Part shown: piece by piece, positions 1-7,724 of the stretch | Layout of the letters: every line of letters begins with the position of its first letter | How positions within the stretch are numbered: the stretch's first letter is position 1 | DNA from: Tritrichomonas foetus | Lineage: Eukaryota > Parabasalia > Tritrichomonadida > Tritrichomonadidae | Direction: 5' to 3' | Length of the DNA: 14,308 nt | Assembly: GCA_001839685.1 (NCBI GenBank) | Contig: MLAK01000975.1 | Span: 1-14,308, forward strand | Position numbers and translations under genes: made by a program | The notes under the pieces: generated by a model | What the model saw: the letters and a program-made list of their open reading frames with translations, nothing else | The model's database searches: none | What the model was told of the DNA's origin: nothing

Positions 1-230
1 GTAATGACTCAAACATAATATATCGTGACTTGTAATTTTGATCAACATGAGTTGTCATAAAAAAGATTTTTCGTTAAGAATTCATCTAGGTTGTTTCATT
101 ATTATCGATTTAATCCCAAAAACAAGATAATTTCTTAATAGGTGAAATTTTGTTACTTCATTTTTTTTTGAAAAACTGATTTTTTTTGATTAGAAAGTGG
201 CCACACCCTACTTATATACAATATCATTGA
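1..230. other. AT-rich intergenic DNA
   Basis: No open frame of useful length and no recognisable RNA or mobile element is visible here. The stretch is AT-rich with T and A runs. The last 50 bases before the U4-like sequence contain a slightly GC-richer patch (GGCCACACCCTAC, about 199-211) and a TATA-like TTATATACA. These could be promoter elements for the downstream small RNA, but there is no second snRNA gene in the window to compare with. Confidence 0.5.
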
Positions 231-360
231 ATCTTTTGGCACAGTGGCAGTACATTTTCTGGTGATGAGCTTATACTCACAATCATGTCAACGAAACACG
301 AAAAATATCGATATTAGTGATGCAAATTTAAAAAAAGAAAAAAAAAACTTTGATTATTTC
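231..360 (+). ncRNA. Probable U4 snRNA-like sequence (gene or fragment)
   Basis: U4 snRNA pairs with U6 in the spliceosomal tri-snRNP. From about 231 the sequence reads CTTTTGGCACAGTGGCAGTA, which closely follows the conserved 5' end of U4 (stem II region, including CAGTGGCAGTA). About ten bases later ATGAGCTTATAC follows, matching the order of the U4 5' stem-loop (AATGAGGTTTATCC in vertebrates). A hairpin GAG-CTTATA-CTC with outer pairing TGAT/ATCA and a 3-nt bulge can form at about 263-284. AACTTTGA at 346-353 could serve as a weak Sm site, which sets the tentative 3' end. Against a complete gene: the kink-turn GA on the 3' side is not visible, no convincing stem I segment (human GCUAAU) is seen, and purine runs interrupt the centre. 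It may be a divergent U4 or a fragment. 5' and 3' ends are approximate. Confidence 0.42.
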
Positions 361-483
361 AAATAAATAGTATTGAATAAATTTAATTCAAATTTATTGA
401 ATTTATATTTTTATTGAATGTATTTCAATAGGTGAAAATGAAAATGAGGAAAGATGAAAGAAATGAATTGAAAAGACTTTATT
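361..483. other. AT-rich leader region with an A/T hairpin
   Basis: This stretch separates the U4-like sequence from the sialidase gene. It holds a perfect 9-bp inverted repeat, AATAAATTT at 376-384 and AAATTTATT at 390-398, around a 5-base loop. In DNA this AT-rich, such a palindrome can arise by chance. No other structure is seen. Confidence 0.4.
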
Positions 484-490
484 TCATATT
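484..490 (+). promoter_or_regulatory. Initiator-like motif of the sialidase gene
   Basis: TCATATT matches the trichomonad initiator consensus TCAYWWW, with the transcription start expected at A486. That would leave a 20-nt 5' leader before the ATG at 506, typical of trichomonad mRNAs. The consensus is established for Trichomonas vaginalis; its use here is inferred. The motif is short and could occur by chance in AT-rich DNA. Confidence 0.45.
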
Positions 491-505
491 TTTATTTTAT
501 ATAAA

Positions 506-2605
506 ATGCTTTTGTTCTTTATTTCATTTGCTTCTTTTTATGATGATTTAAAGGAATCTGTTCTATTCCAACCACACAATTGGAATTCTCGTTATTTCAG
601 AATTCCTGCGATTTGTACTGCTAATGATGGTTCTTTAATTACTGCAACAGATGCTCGTTGGATCAACAAAAATGATCTTCCTGCACGAATTTCAGTGATG
701 ATTCGTCGCTCGCCTGATAATGGTGTTTCGTGGAGTGATCCAATTATCATCAGTGGTCCAATCAAAGATACAGGCCATGGTGATGCTTCGATTATGGTTG
801 ATCGTAAAACAGGAACCGTTATTTGTCTTTTTAATGGTGATAATGGTTTCTTTCGTTCAACTGCCAAAAATCCAGTTCATATTTATATGAGTCGAAGTCA
901 TGATAATGGAATTACATGGGAACCTATGATTGATATTACGCATTTCTTATATAGTTCATTATGTACAGAATGTAATAAAGATCGAAAAACTTGGGCTGGC
1001 ATGTTTGCAACATCAGGATATATTTGTCAACTTCGTGATGGTCGTATCATGGTTGCAGGTACTGTTCGTTGTTGGGGTCAAGTTCGTAACTATGCGATTT
1101 ACTCAGATGATTGTGGAGACACATGGGACATGGGACTTACATATGCAGATAAAAGAGCTAATGAAGCTAAATTTGTTGAAAAGAATGATGGAGTTGTTAT
1201 TATCAGTGTTCGTAATCGTGGCTATCGTAGATTTGTGTTTTCATCAGATAGAGGGGATCATTGGGTAAATGAAACAAAAATGACAGATATTTGGGATTCA
1301 CCATGTAATGGAGAAATTATTCGTTATACATCAACTATTGATGGCTATGATAAAGATCGACTTCTTCATACAGTTACATATGTCAAAAATTTCCCACGTA
1401 GAAATGTATCAATGCTATTAAGTTATGATGAAGGTAAAACATGGCCAATTAAGAAACAATTAAATAATGAATCATCACAATTAGGTAGTTATAGTTCTAT
1501 TGCTATTGGAAAAGATGGAATGATTTATGTTTATTATGAAAAAGGTATAAGTTTATCAGATCCAGATGAATTTAATATGACAGTTTCACGTTTTTCATTA
1601 GAATGGTTAACAGATGGACAAGATCGATATACACCCCCTGGTGATCTTCTATGGTGTATTATAAATAAGGAAGATTTAACATCAACTAAATTATGTCCAG
1701 CTAATTATCATCAATTAAATCTTAAAGTGTTTGATAGTTACGTTGAATCGTATTTTATTTATCCACGAACTGTTAATTATATATTTACAACAACTATTCG
1801 AGATTTTACTATTAATCTTTCACGTGAAGGATTAGAAACAGGAAAATATGTGAATGAAATTAAAGATTCAAAACCAACTATTCAATTTATTGGACATTCA
1901 CGAAGTTCACGAACATTTGAAATGAAAAATGTTCATATTATTATTTCATCAGAAGAATTATCTTTTAATACATTTATTTTTGATGATGTTATAATTACAA
2001 TCATTAATACAACTAATCTCTCTAAAGTTGAAATTGGTTCTACACATATACGACTTATTAATCAATATTCCAAAACTAGTTTTATTACAACAATTTTGAA
2101 TGTTTCAAAAGCAACTGTTGAACTTGAAAATGAACATTCAATTGAAGATGAAGCATTATTAATTTTACGAGGAATTTCAGGAGTTGAAAGTCATTCAGGT
2201 TCAACAATTCGAATTATTTCAATAATAAACAAATCACAAATTCACATTAAAGGTAATTGGACAAAAGAAGAAGCACAAAATATTACAATTGTTTCAACAA
2301 CAAATCATCATACACGAGTTCTTCTTGATTTGAAGAATTTGGGTAAATTTGGTATTGAAGGTGAAGAACCAGAATATATTGATACGCCAGATGATGCACA
2401 TTTCGAAATAATCGCCAAATTTCTATCAAGGAAAACTGGACAATCTAATAAAACAGCACAATTTGATAAAAGATCAAAAGGAGCGAAAGGAACATTAATT
2501 TTTCTTAATTTAATTTCGGCAGCAGTTTGTGTATTTGTATTTATAGTATTAATTTCTTTTTTCATTCATCAGAAACAACACACTGCTGAACATCACACCG
2601 CTTAA
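506..2605 (+). CDS. Membrane-anchored exo-alpha-sialidase (GH33, BNR/Asp-box repeats)
   Basis: This 699-residue protein is a sialidase, releasing terminal sialic acid from glycoconjugates, probably at the cell surface. A short hydrophobic N-terminus (about 1-11) may be a signal peptide. The FRIP motif gives Arg32. Arg51 in DAR and Asp57 six residues later match the spacing of the binding Arg and acid/base Asp in trypanosomal sialidases. Asp93 follows. Five Asp boxes (S-x-D-x-G-x-x-W) lie at 69-76, 131-138, 200-207, 246-253 and 306-313. Glu220 and Tyr329 fit the nucleophile pair, and Arg236 and Arg298/299 complete the arginine triad. The six-bladed propeller ends near 370. Residues about 380-660 are an extra ectodomain, rich in Ser/Thr/Asn with many N-x-S/T sites, that I cannot assign. 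A single membrane span (about 663-687) and a 12-residue His-rich tail follow, giving type I topology. The stop is TAAA (2603-2606), which may double as a polyadenylation signal. All catalytic positions are present, so activity is expected. Confidence 0.93.
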   Translation: MLLFFISFASFYDDLKESVLFQPHNWNSRYFRIPAICTANDGSLITATDARWINKNDLPARISVMIRRSPDNGVSWSDPIIISGPIKDTGHGDASIMVDRKTGTVICLFNGDNGFFRSTAKNPVHIYMSRSHDNGITWEPMIDITHFLYSSLCTECNKDRKTWAGMFATSGYICQLRDGRIMVAGTVRCWGQVRNYAIYSDDCGDTWDMGLTYADKRANEAKFVEKNDGVVIISVRNRGYRRFVFSSDRGDHWVNETKMTDIWDSPCNGEIIRYTSTIDGYDKDRLLHTVTYVKNFPRRNVSMLLSYDEGKTWPIKKQLNNESSQLGSYSSIAIGKDGMIYVYYEKGISLSDPDEFNMTVSRFSLEWLTDGQDRYTPPGDLLWCIINKEDLTSTKLCPANYHQLNLKVFDSYVESYFIYPRTVNYIFTTTIRDFTINLSREGLETGKYVNEIKDSKPTIQFIGHSRSSRTFEMKNVHIIISSEELSFNTFIFDDVIITIINTTNLSKVEIGSTHIRLINQYSKTSFITTILNVSKATVELENEHSIEDEALLILRGISGVESHSGSTIRIISIINKSQIHIKGNWTKEEAQNITIVSTTNHHTRVLLDLKNLGKFGIEGEEPEYIDTPDDAHFEIIAKFLSRKTGQSNKTAQFDKRSKGAKGTLIFLNLISAAVCVFVFIVLISFFIHQKQHTAEHHTA

Positions 2606-2788
2606 ATCTTTTTTCTGTTTTTCTTTTTCTCCAAACTAGTCAAATTTACGATATCTTTTCATCAAATCTTGGCTTTTTACTTGTCCATTATTTTTCCCCT
2701 AATTACTTTTCATGATTCATTAATTTTCATTTTTAAATCATCAGATCTAATTGGAAAAATAAATAACGATAAAAATAAAAGATGGCTC
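2606..2788. other. 3' flank of the sialidase gene
   Basis: T-rich then A-rich non-coding DNA between the sialidase stop codon and the left end of the transposon. The transposon inserted only about 183 bp downstream of the stop, leaving the coding region intact. No gene or RNA is visible. Confidence 0.6.
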
Positions 2789-2806
2789 TTAAGGGGCAAC
2801 TGACAT
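2789..2806 (+). repeat. Left terminal inverted repeat
   Basis: Sequence TTAAGGGGCAACTGACAT, 18 of 18 bases complementary to the right end. The match stops immediately outside TTAA (C2788 versus A6242) and immediately inside (C2807 versus T6223), so the repeat is short and sharply bounded. Confidence 0.93.
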
Positions 2807-2854
2807 CACATCGAGCTATATCAAAATTTTGAAGCNGCTCTATGAATGATTTAG

Positions 2855-2933
2855 AAAAAGTTATGTTACTAGAATTATTGAAAAAGTTATTCGTCACTTA
2901 AAAAGTTATGTTACTAGAATTATTGAAAAAGTT
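2855..2933. repeat. Subterminal tandem repeat, 45-bp period
   Basis: A 34-base sequence beginning AAAAAGTTATGTTACTAGAA at 2855-2888 recurs exactly at 2900-2933, giving about 1.75 copies with a 45-base period. It lies 50-130 bp inside the left transposon end. Subterminal repeats in DNA transposons often serve as transposase binding sites; that role is only inferred here. Confidence 0.85.
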
Positions 2934-3019
2934 TCTTTCACAATTTTATCAACTTTTTCATTGAAATATTTTCAATAATCCCTGAAATTATATTATTCAA
3001 TTTTTTTACTAAAAATCCG

Positions 3020-3034
3020 CCATTTTCAAAATGG
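3020..3034. repeat. Palindrome spanning the transposase start codon
   Basis: CCATTTTCAAAATGG is a perfect 7-bp inverted repeat around a central C, and its right arm contains the ATG at 3031. It could be a binding site for the element's own protein or a chance palindrome. TCAAAAT at 3026-3032 is a poor initiator match (A instead of pyrimidine at +2). Confidence 0.4.
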
Positions 3035-3612
3035 ATAAAGTGTTTGTTCCAGCGAATAAACTAACTTTTTTCTATCCCTATATATTTTGCTATCACCATT
3101 CACTACAGGGAAGCAAAATGCGAAGAACTGCAATTGAGCAGGCTTTGAAAATCTGCAATATTCCTATTACAACCTATAATATCAATCAAATGCGCTTGTT
3201 TTTTCACAAAAACTGTCATCTGATTCAAACAAAGAATTATGTAGATTCAAAAGCTCCAAATTTCCCGGAGAAACAAACTTTTCATGAATGCAATAATAAA
3301 TTTCACTTATTGTCGTTTTCTCATACAGAGATAATTAATGTACCGGCAATTAGTGAATATATAGATGTTCAAAACTATATTGATTCAATGAATAAAACGG
3401 AAATTATCAGTTTGCTCCAAAGCAACCCAAATTTTGATCAATTTCAATGCAGAATTGAAAATGAGTTATTAAAAAAGGAACATAACCGTTTGAAACAAAA
3501 GATCTCGTCATTGACATATGAAAACACTCAGTTAAAACAAAAAATAACCGAATTAAATAGTTCTTTTTGCGAATTATCTAATAAATTCAGTGAAATAAAA
3601 GCCAAATCCGAA

Positions 3613-5012
3613 AAAAAAATCTTTTACATAAAATATGTAATGAAAAAGTTGATCCTCTTCAATTTACGCTCAGTTGCCTGACAGAAGGTTTATCATTTAG
3701 TCAAGCTGAACGATTTCTGGCTAAATTAAATATAGCCACAATCTCAGAAAAGCATTATTTACGTTTAACTAAAAAAGTGGATGAGATATTAAATGATTTA
3801 ACAAATGAATCATTGAGAAATGCTCGCTCTATGATGAATGAAAAGTCAAGCATTTCATTTGATTCTGCTTGGTCTCACCCAAGAAATGCACATGAATGCT
3901 TTGGTGCTTTCATAGATTTAGCAACACAAAAGATAATTGACTATTATGTAGTGTCATTAAAAAGCCATTGGTCTATTGGAAATTGCGAAGGATTTCCCCA
4001 GTCACTTGAATCAGAAATTTTAAATAAATTAAGTTCTAAATGGTGTTCATTATCAAAAATAGATAGTATCACAATGGATAACGATAACAATGTAGGTGGA
4101 ATATTTACTAAGTTGAACTGGAAAATTATTCAATTTATAGATGTAAATCACGCATATAAGCAATTTAAAAACCGTTTTCTTAAATTTAATTTCGACAATA
4201 AAAATATATTTTCAGATATAATCAAGTCTTTTTTAAAATTCGTTAAAGTCCTGATGCTTGACAGAGATTTACCTCTGATAACAAAAAAAGAACAATTTTT
4301 TAATATTACAGAACATTTTTCGAATAACCATCAGAAATGTTTGCATGAGAATTTAATTGATTTTAAAATTCCAGCTTTTGCGAAAAATATTAATTTAAAA
4401 AATAGACTTGATACGTTTCTTGATGATAATGTTATTATCTTTGAAAAAACAGAACCCCATAAGAATACTCAATGTAATGAAAGTTTACATTCACTCAAAA
4501 TCAAACTGGCTCCCAAAAATAAATCTTGGAAAATGACTTTTTCAACCAGAATGAAAATTACGGTTTTACTTTGGAATGAGGGGCACAAGTTTTATTACCA
4601 GCTCATGAACAATTTTAATATCGCAGAATTAAATGATCATAATAAACAAATTATCGATAAATATATACTGCGAAAAACCCTAAACAAAGAAAAGCAACAA
4701 ACAGAAAAATATATACAACAAAAAAACAAAACTAGAAATCTTAGGAGACAATCAGGGAGGAAAGAAGGTGATTACAAATTAAAGAAAGTTTTCACTCCAA
4801 TAAATATAGAATTTCGGGAAACTGATGTCCTTCATTCAGATTTCAAAGAAGAAGAAGAAACAAACGATTTAGATTTTCGTGAAACCAACTTCAATTCACC
4901 TGAAGAAGATTCTTTTTTTAAGGACATCAATGCAGATGATTGGTTTTCTATGACCATTTTCGATTTGTTTAACTTTGGGAAACTATTTCTTGATCAAGCA
5001 TTACTAGGAAAT
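3613..5012 (+). other. DDE transposase core, Mutator-like
   Basis: Numbering counts the GTG codon at 3777 as residue 1. Before it, the stretch LTEGLSFSQAERFLAKLN followed by TISEKHY resembles the helical region ahead of the catalytic core in Mutator-like transposases. Candidate DDE residues are Asp29 (SFDSAW), Asp101 or Asp103 (TMDNDN) and Glu235 (CNESLHSLKIKLAPK). VNHAYKQFKNR at 123-133 and HFSNNHQKC at 180-188 match conserved His and His/Cys positions of the family known to me as the Mutator-like transposase domain. Residues about 297-337 are strongly basic and 347-388 are acidic, making a charged linker to the protease domain. Insertion of several hundred residues between the DDE positions is normal for this superfamily. 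Family placement is by motif recognition, not by search. Confidence 0.75.
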
Positions 5013-5780
5013 ATTTTTCGTTTATATAATATAGCTAATAATTGTTACATAAACAGTGGAATTCAATTATTAATGAGTTCAGAGCATTTTCGAACTAAGC
5101 TATTATTATTCAATAAAGAAGACGATTTGTTATTATTTTTGAAAAAATGTACAAAAGACATCGTTAACAAAAGAGATATTGATTATATAATAAATTATTA
5201 TATTAATAATTCTACACAAACAATCAAGTACAATGAAAAAGGAGATACCTCTGCGTTTTTACTATTTTTATTGAACGACTTAGAAGAAAAATATAATATG
5301 ATAGCAAATATGACTGGATTTATTGCTAAATCCATTTTATGCTCACAATGTGGCGCTCGAAATGAAGTGTTGGAAAATAACCTACTTTACTCAATTTCAT
5401 GCTCTGAATTACAAAATATTGAAGATTGTTGTAAAAATGAACCTATAAATGATAGTATTTGTCAGTTCTGTAGAAATACTCCTTTAATGATGACTCAAAT
5501 TGTGTCCATCAACATTCTCTTAATTATTCATTTAACTGATTCGAATTATGAACAAATTTTTCACATCAAAGAAACACTTCATATAAATCAAAAATTATAT
5601 TCAATGAAATCGATAGTTTATTTCCGAGATTTACCAGATTCTGGGCATTATTTCGATGTAGTACGCCAAAATAATAAGTGGTTCTTGATTTCAGATTCAT
5701 TTATCAATCAAATAAAAAGTCCTTTTGAGATTGACAAAAAATCACGGCCAGAAATTTTATTATATGAGCAAATTATGCAG
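5013..5780 (+). other. USP-type ubiquitin protease-like domain (peptidase C19) at the transposase C-terminus
   Basis: Numbering counts the codon at 3777 as residue 1; the domain spans about 413-668. The Cys box reads LYNIANNCYINSGIQLL, with the nucleophile candidate Cys423 in the N-x-C-Y-x-N-S pattern of USPs. KGDTSAFLLFLLNDLEE (488-504) matches the QQDAxEF helix; Asp490 is kept but the usual Glu is Ala493. A zinc ribbon is suggested by C522-x2-C525 and C562-x2-C565. The His box is DSGHYFDVVR with His624, followed by KWFLISDS, where the usual third catalytic Asp/Asn position is Ser639 and the next residue is Asp640. EILLYEQ near the end matches the closing strand of the fold. The substrate could be ubiquitin, SUMO or a similar modifier. 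Reduced or lost activity is possible because the third triad residue is shifted. Confidence 0.85.
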
Positions 5781-5789
5781 GATCTGTAA

Positions 5790-6223
5790 GAGATTATAAA
5801 AACAGGAGGGGAAAAATAAACAATTAAGTAACTATTTTTTTATAATATATAAATATTTTATCGATTTTATTACTTTTAAAATAAGTTAAAATTCCCACGC
5901 TATATGCATGTTTATCTAAAACTGTATCGCCAAAACTTGATCACAAAATCATATGAAATTGCACCATTTTTTCTTGCGCAAAAGTCTTCATTATTCGATA
6001 TATATATATTATTGCATACCAATTAAAGAATAAAAGAAAGCATTACTAATCTTCTGATAAAGAGAATTTTTTTCGATTAATATGATCATTTGAATGCACA
6101 CAGAAAAAAAATTGAAAGAACTATTTTTTATGCATTCAATTCTTTTCTGATAAATCCTGTCAAATCACGATTGAGAGATCACATAGAAACAATCACTTCA
6201 TTTTTTTCATTCGGTCACTTCAT
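5790..6223. other. 3' non-coding part of the transposon
   Basis: AT-rich DNA with no open frame of note. It contains a 9-bp inverted repeat TTGAATGCA (6090-6098) / TGCATTCAA (6131-6139) and a direct repeat TCTGATAAA (about 6053 and 6146) about 90 bp from the right end. These could be subterminal binding sites. No second gene is seen. Confidence 0.6.
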
Positions 6224-6241
6224 ATGTCAGTTGCCCCTTAA
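6224..6241 (-). repeat. Right terminal inverted repeat
   Basis: ATGTCAGTTGCCCCTTAA, the exact reverse complement of the left end. It lies about 140 bp past the 3' end of the convergent exonuclease gene. Confidence 0.93.
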
Positions 6242-6380
6242 AAAAATTTTGTCTTAAAGTTAGTTTATTTAATAAATAAAACTACATTTCTTTTTTTCTT
6301 TTTTATTTTTTTTCCGAAAATACATAACAACAAATACTATCTTTCATTTCTCGAATATTTATCTTCATAAAATAAACAAT

Positions 6381-7712
6381 TTAAGTATTTTTACGTGTGT
6401 TGAAATACGAATAGAAGTTTGGATAGATATTCGTGCTATTATTTTGAATATTTTGATAATGACAATCTGTAGATTGATAATAATTATTTCCATAAAAGCT
6501 TGAATAGTTACTATAATAATTGCTACAATAGCTATTATTATAATTCGCATTATACCAAGAGTTATTTATGTTCTTATTATTATTATTGTGAAAAACCGGA
6601 TAAGAAGGGTTATAATTCGGATAAGTGAACTTAAAGTCAAAATCTGGTTCATCGAAGTTGGAAATGCACTTAAAGAGACCAACAACATCAAAAGCAGCAT
6701 AGAGGACTTGCTGTGCTGTCAATACGGGTGCATTCCAATTTGACATTGAAACATCTTTATCCTTAAATTCAACAACAGGCGTTCCGGCGAAATCTTCAAT
6801 CATAGAATTGAAACTTGGTGAATGTCCATGTGCTCTCAATCTTGTTATTTCGACATCTTCATAATCTATTTTCAAATCTTCACCGAACATTGTTAATAAT
6901 TTAATTCTGTCACAATATGTTCCTTTCATTATGAATTTATTTGCTTCAAGGAAGAATTTTAAATTTTGAATATCTTCTGCTTTGGGAAGGTATTCAGGCA
7001 TTCTGATTAAAAGTGCCCCTTTAGATGAACAGAATTGAAAAAGTGCTATTGGATTATTTGTTCCACACTGGTCATATCTCCACTCCAAATCAAGTGCAAT
7101 AGGATTATCATTGACATATGAGTTTAATAATTCGACAAGATTTGGGTCATTATAATTAATTAATCTAACATTGGTCATTTCACCAGCAAAGAATTCTACA
7201 TTTAAACATGTATTGATATTCCAAAATTTGTTTTTGTAAGTTTCAAGATTTGGATAATTATCACCAAATTTAATATCATTCATTATTGGAGTAGCAATTT
7301 TTTCTGGATTGATTCTGAATGCAAAATTTTTGTTTTCTATTTTGATGCTGTTGAGTGAAGTGACATTGTTTTTATTAAGAATGGCATCATTATTTTTTGT
7401 TGTTATATGTATATTACTAATAACAACTGTGCTTATTTCTTTAGAAACATCATTATTTTTAACGATATTGACTTTATTTGAAATGTTGTATGTGATATTG
7501 ATGTTTCCATTGACTTTTGATTTGATAGGCGATGAACAATCTTTATTATTCCAATTTTGTTTCTGACTTCGATCATTGAGCTTTCTGCATTCTTTGTCGT
7601 TTCGATAATTTTGATTCGAAAATCTGGAATCGCCTTTTTTCTGATTTGATTTGTGTCCGAATTTTGACTTGTGATTACTGCCAATTGAATTATTTGTATT
7701 ATGTCCTTTCAT
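6381..7712 (-). CDS. DEDDy 3'-5' exonuclease (RNase D/WRN-exonuclease-like) with Asn-rich tails
   Basis: This 443-residue protein carries a DnaQ-fold exonuclease domain at about 185-355. Motif Exo I is ALDLEW with Asp208 and Glu210. Exo II contains Asp268 (TYCDRIKLL). Exo III is YAAFDVVGLF with Tyr338 and Asp342, in the Y-x3-D arrangement of the DEDDy group. All five metal-binding and catalytic residues are present, so hydrolysis of nucleotides from a 3' end of RNA or DNA is expected. The N-terminal 180 residues are rich in Asn, Lys and Ser, and the C-terminal 80 in Asn, Tyr and Ser, both likely disordered. No HRDC or helicase domain is present, so it is a stand-alone exonuclease. The ATG is supported by an initiator-like motif 10 nt upstream. 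The stop is TAAA. Whether the substrate is RNA or DNA cannot be decided here. Confidence 0.9.
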   Translation of the reverse strand: MKGHNTNNSIGSNHKSKFGHKSNQKKGDSRFSNQNYRNDKECRKLNDRSQKQNWNNKDCSSPIKSKVNGNINITYNISNKVNIVKNNDVSKEISTVVISNIHITTKNNDAILNKNNVTSLNSIKIENKNFAFRINPEKIATPIMNDIKFGDNYPNLETYKNKFWNINTCLNVEFFAGEMTNVRLINYNDPNLVELLNSYVNDNPIALDLEWRYDQCGTNNPIALFQFCSSKGALLIRMPEYLPKAEDIQNLKFFLEANKFIMKGTYCDRIKLLTMFGEDLKIDYEDVEITRLRAHGHSPSFNSMIEDFAGTPVVEFKDKDVSMSNWNAPVLTAQQVLYAAFDVVGLFKCISNFDEPDFDFKFTYPNYNPSYPVFHNNNNKNINNSWYNANYNNSYCSNYYSNYSSFYGNNYYQSTDCHYQNIQNNSTNIYPNFYSYFNTRKNT

Positions 7713-7717
7713 GACGA

Positions 7718-7724
7718 TTAATGA
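7718..7724 (-). promoter_or_regulatory. Initiator-like motif of the exonuclease gene
   Basis: On the minus strand the sequence reads TCATTAA, a full match to the trichomonad initiator TCAYWWW, with the start expected at 7722, 10 nt before the ATG at 7712. Such very short leaders are typical of trichomonads. Recognition is by consensus only. Confidence 0.5.

Larger units (their letters stand above)
3031..5789 (+). pseudogene. Mutator-like transposase fused to USP (C19) deubiquitinase-like domain, frameshifted near 3611-3619
   Basis: Two overlapping frames together make one protein of about 919 residues. The 5' frame (3031-3681, ATG start) encodes 216 residues, with a predicted coiled coil at about 141-197, and ends at TGA. 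The second frame is open without any stop from the A9 run (3611-3619) to TAA at 5787-5789. It has no ATG near its 5' end, so it cannot be a normal separate gene. The 55 codons before 3777 already carry transposase family sequence (TEGLSFSQAERFLAKL). A -1 shift at the A run, where A-AAA-AAA is read in frame, joins the two halves. The cause may be a lost base, a homopolymer sequencing error, transcriptional slippage or programmed -1 frameshifting. The protein would act in the nucleus on the element's ends. The two domains are described separately. Single gene, convergent with the host exonuclease gene downstream. Confidence 0.85.
2789..6241 (+). mobile_element. DNA transposon with 18-bp TIRs including TTAA; encodes Mutator-like transposase fused to a USP-like protease
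   Basis: The left end, TTAAGGGGCAACTGACAT (2789-2806), is the exact reverse complement of the right end (6224-6241). If TTAA is the duplicated target, the element proper is 2793-6237 (3445 bp) with 14-bp inverted repeats GGGGCAACTGACAT. It contains one large gene on the + strand (3031-5789), a 5' non-coding part with a partial 45-bp tandem repeat, and about 430 bp of AT-rich 3' non-coding DNA. The transposase core resembles Mutator-like enzymes, whose elements usually make 8-11-bp duplications, so the TTAA border is unexpected and could instead be part of the repeat. The perfect TIRs suggest a fairly recent insertion, although the gene carries a frameshift. One unknown base lies at 2836. Confidence 0.88.

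Noticed and set aside
592..867. Minus-strand frame inside the sialidase gene
   Set aside because: It lies opposite the conserved FRIP and Asp-box coding sequence, starts from a non-ATG codon or in conserved sequence, and shows no family signal.
2606..2800. Extension of the sialidase past its TAA
   Set aside because: The open frame downstream runs into the transposon end and encodes only Phe/Ile-rich sequence after a natural membrane tail.
3777..5789. The second transposase frame as a separate gene starting at 3777
   Set aside because: The codon at 3777 is GTG, an unlikely eukaryotic start, and clear transposase sequence continues upstream of it in the same frame.
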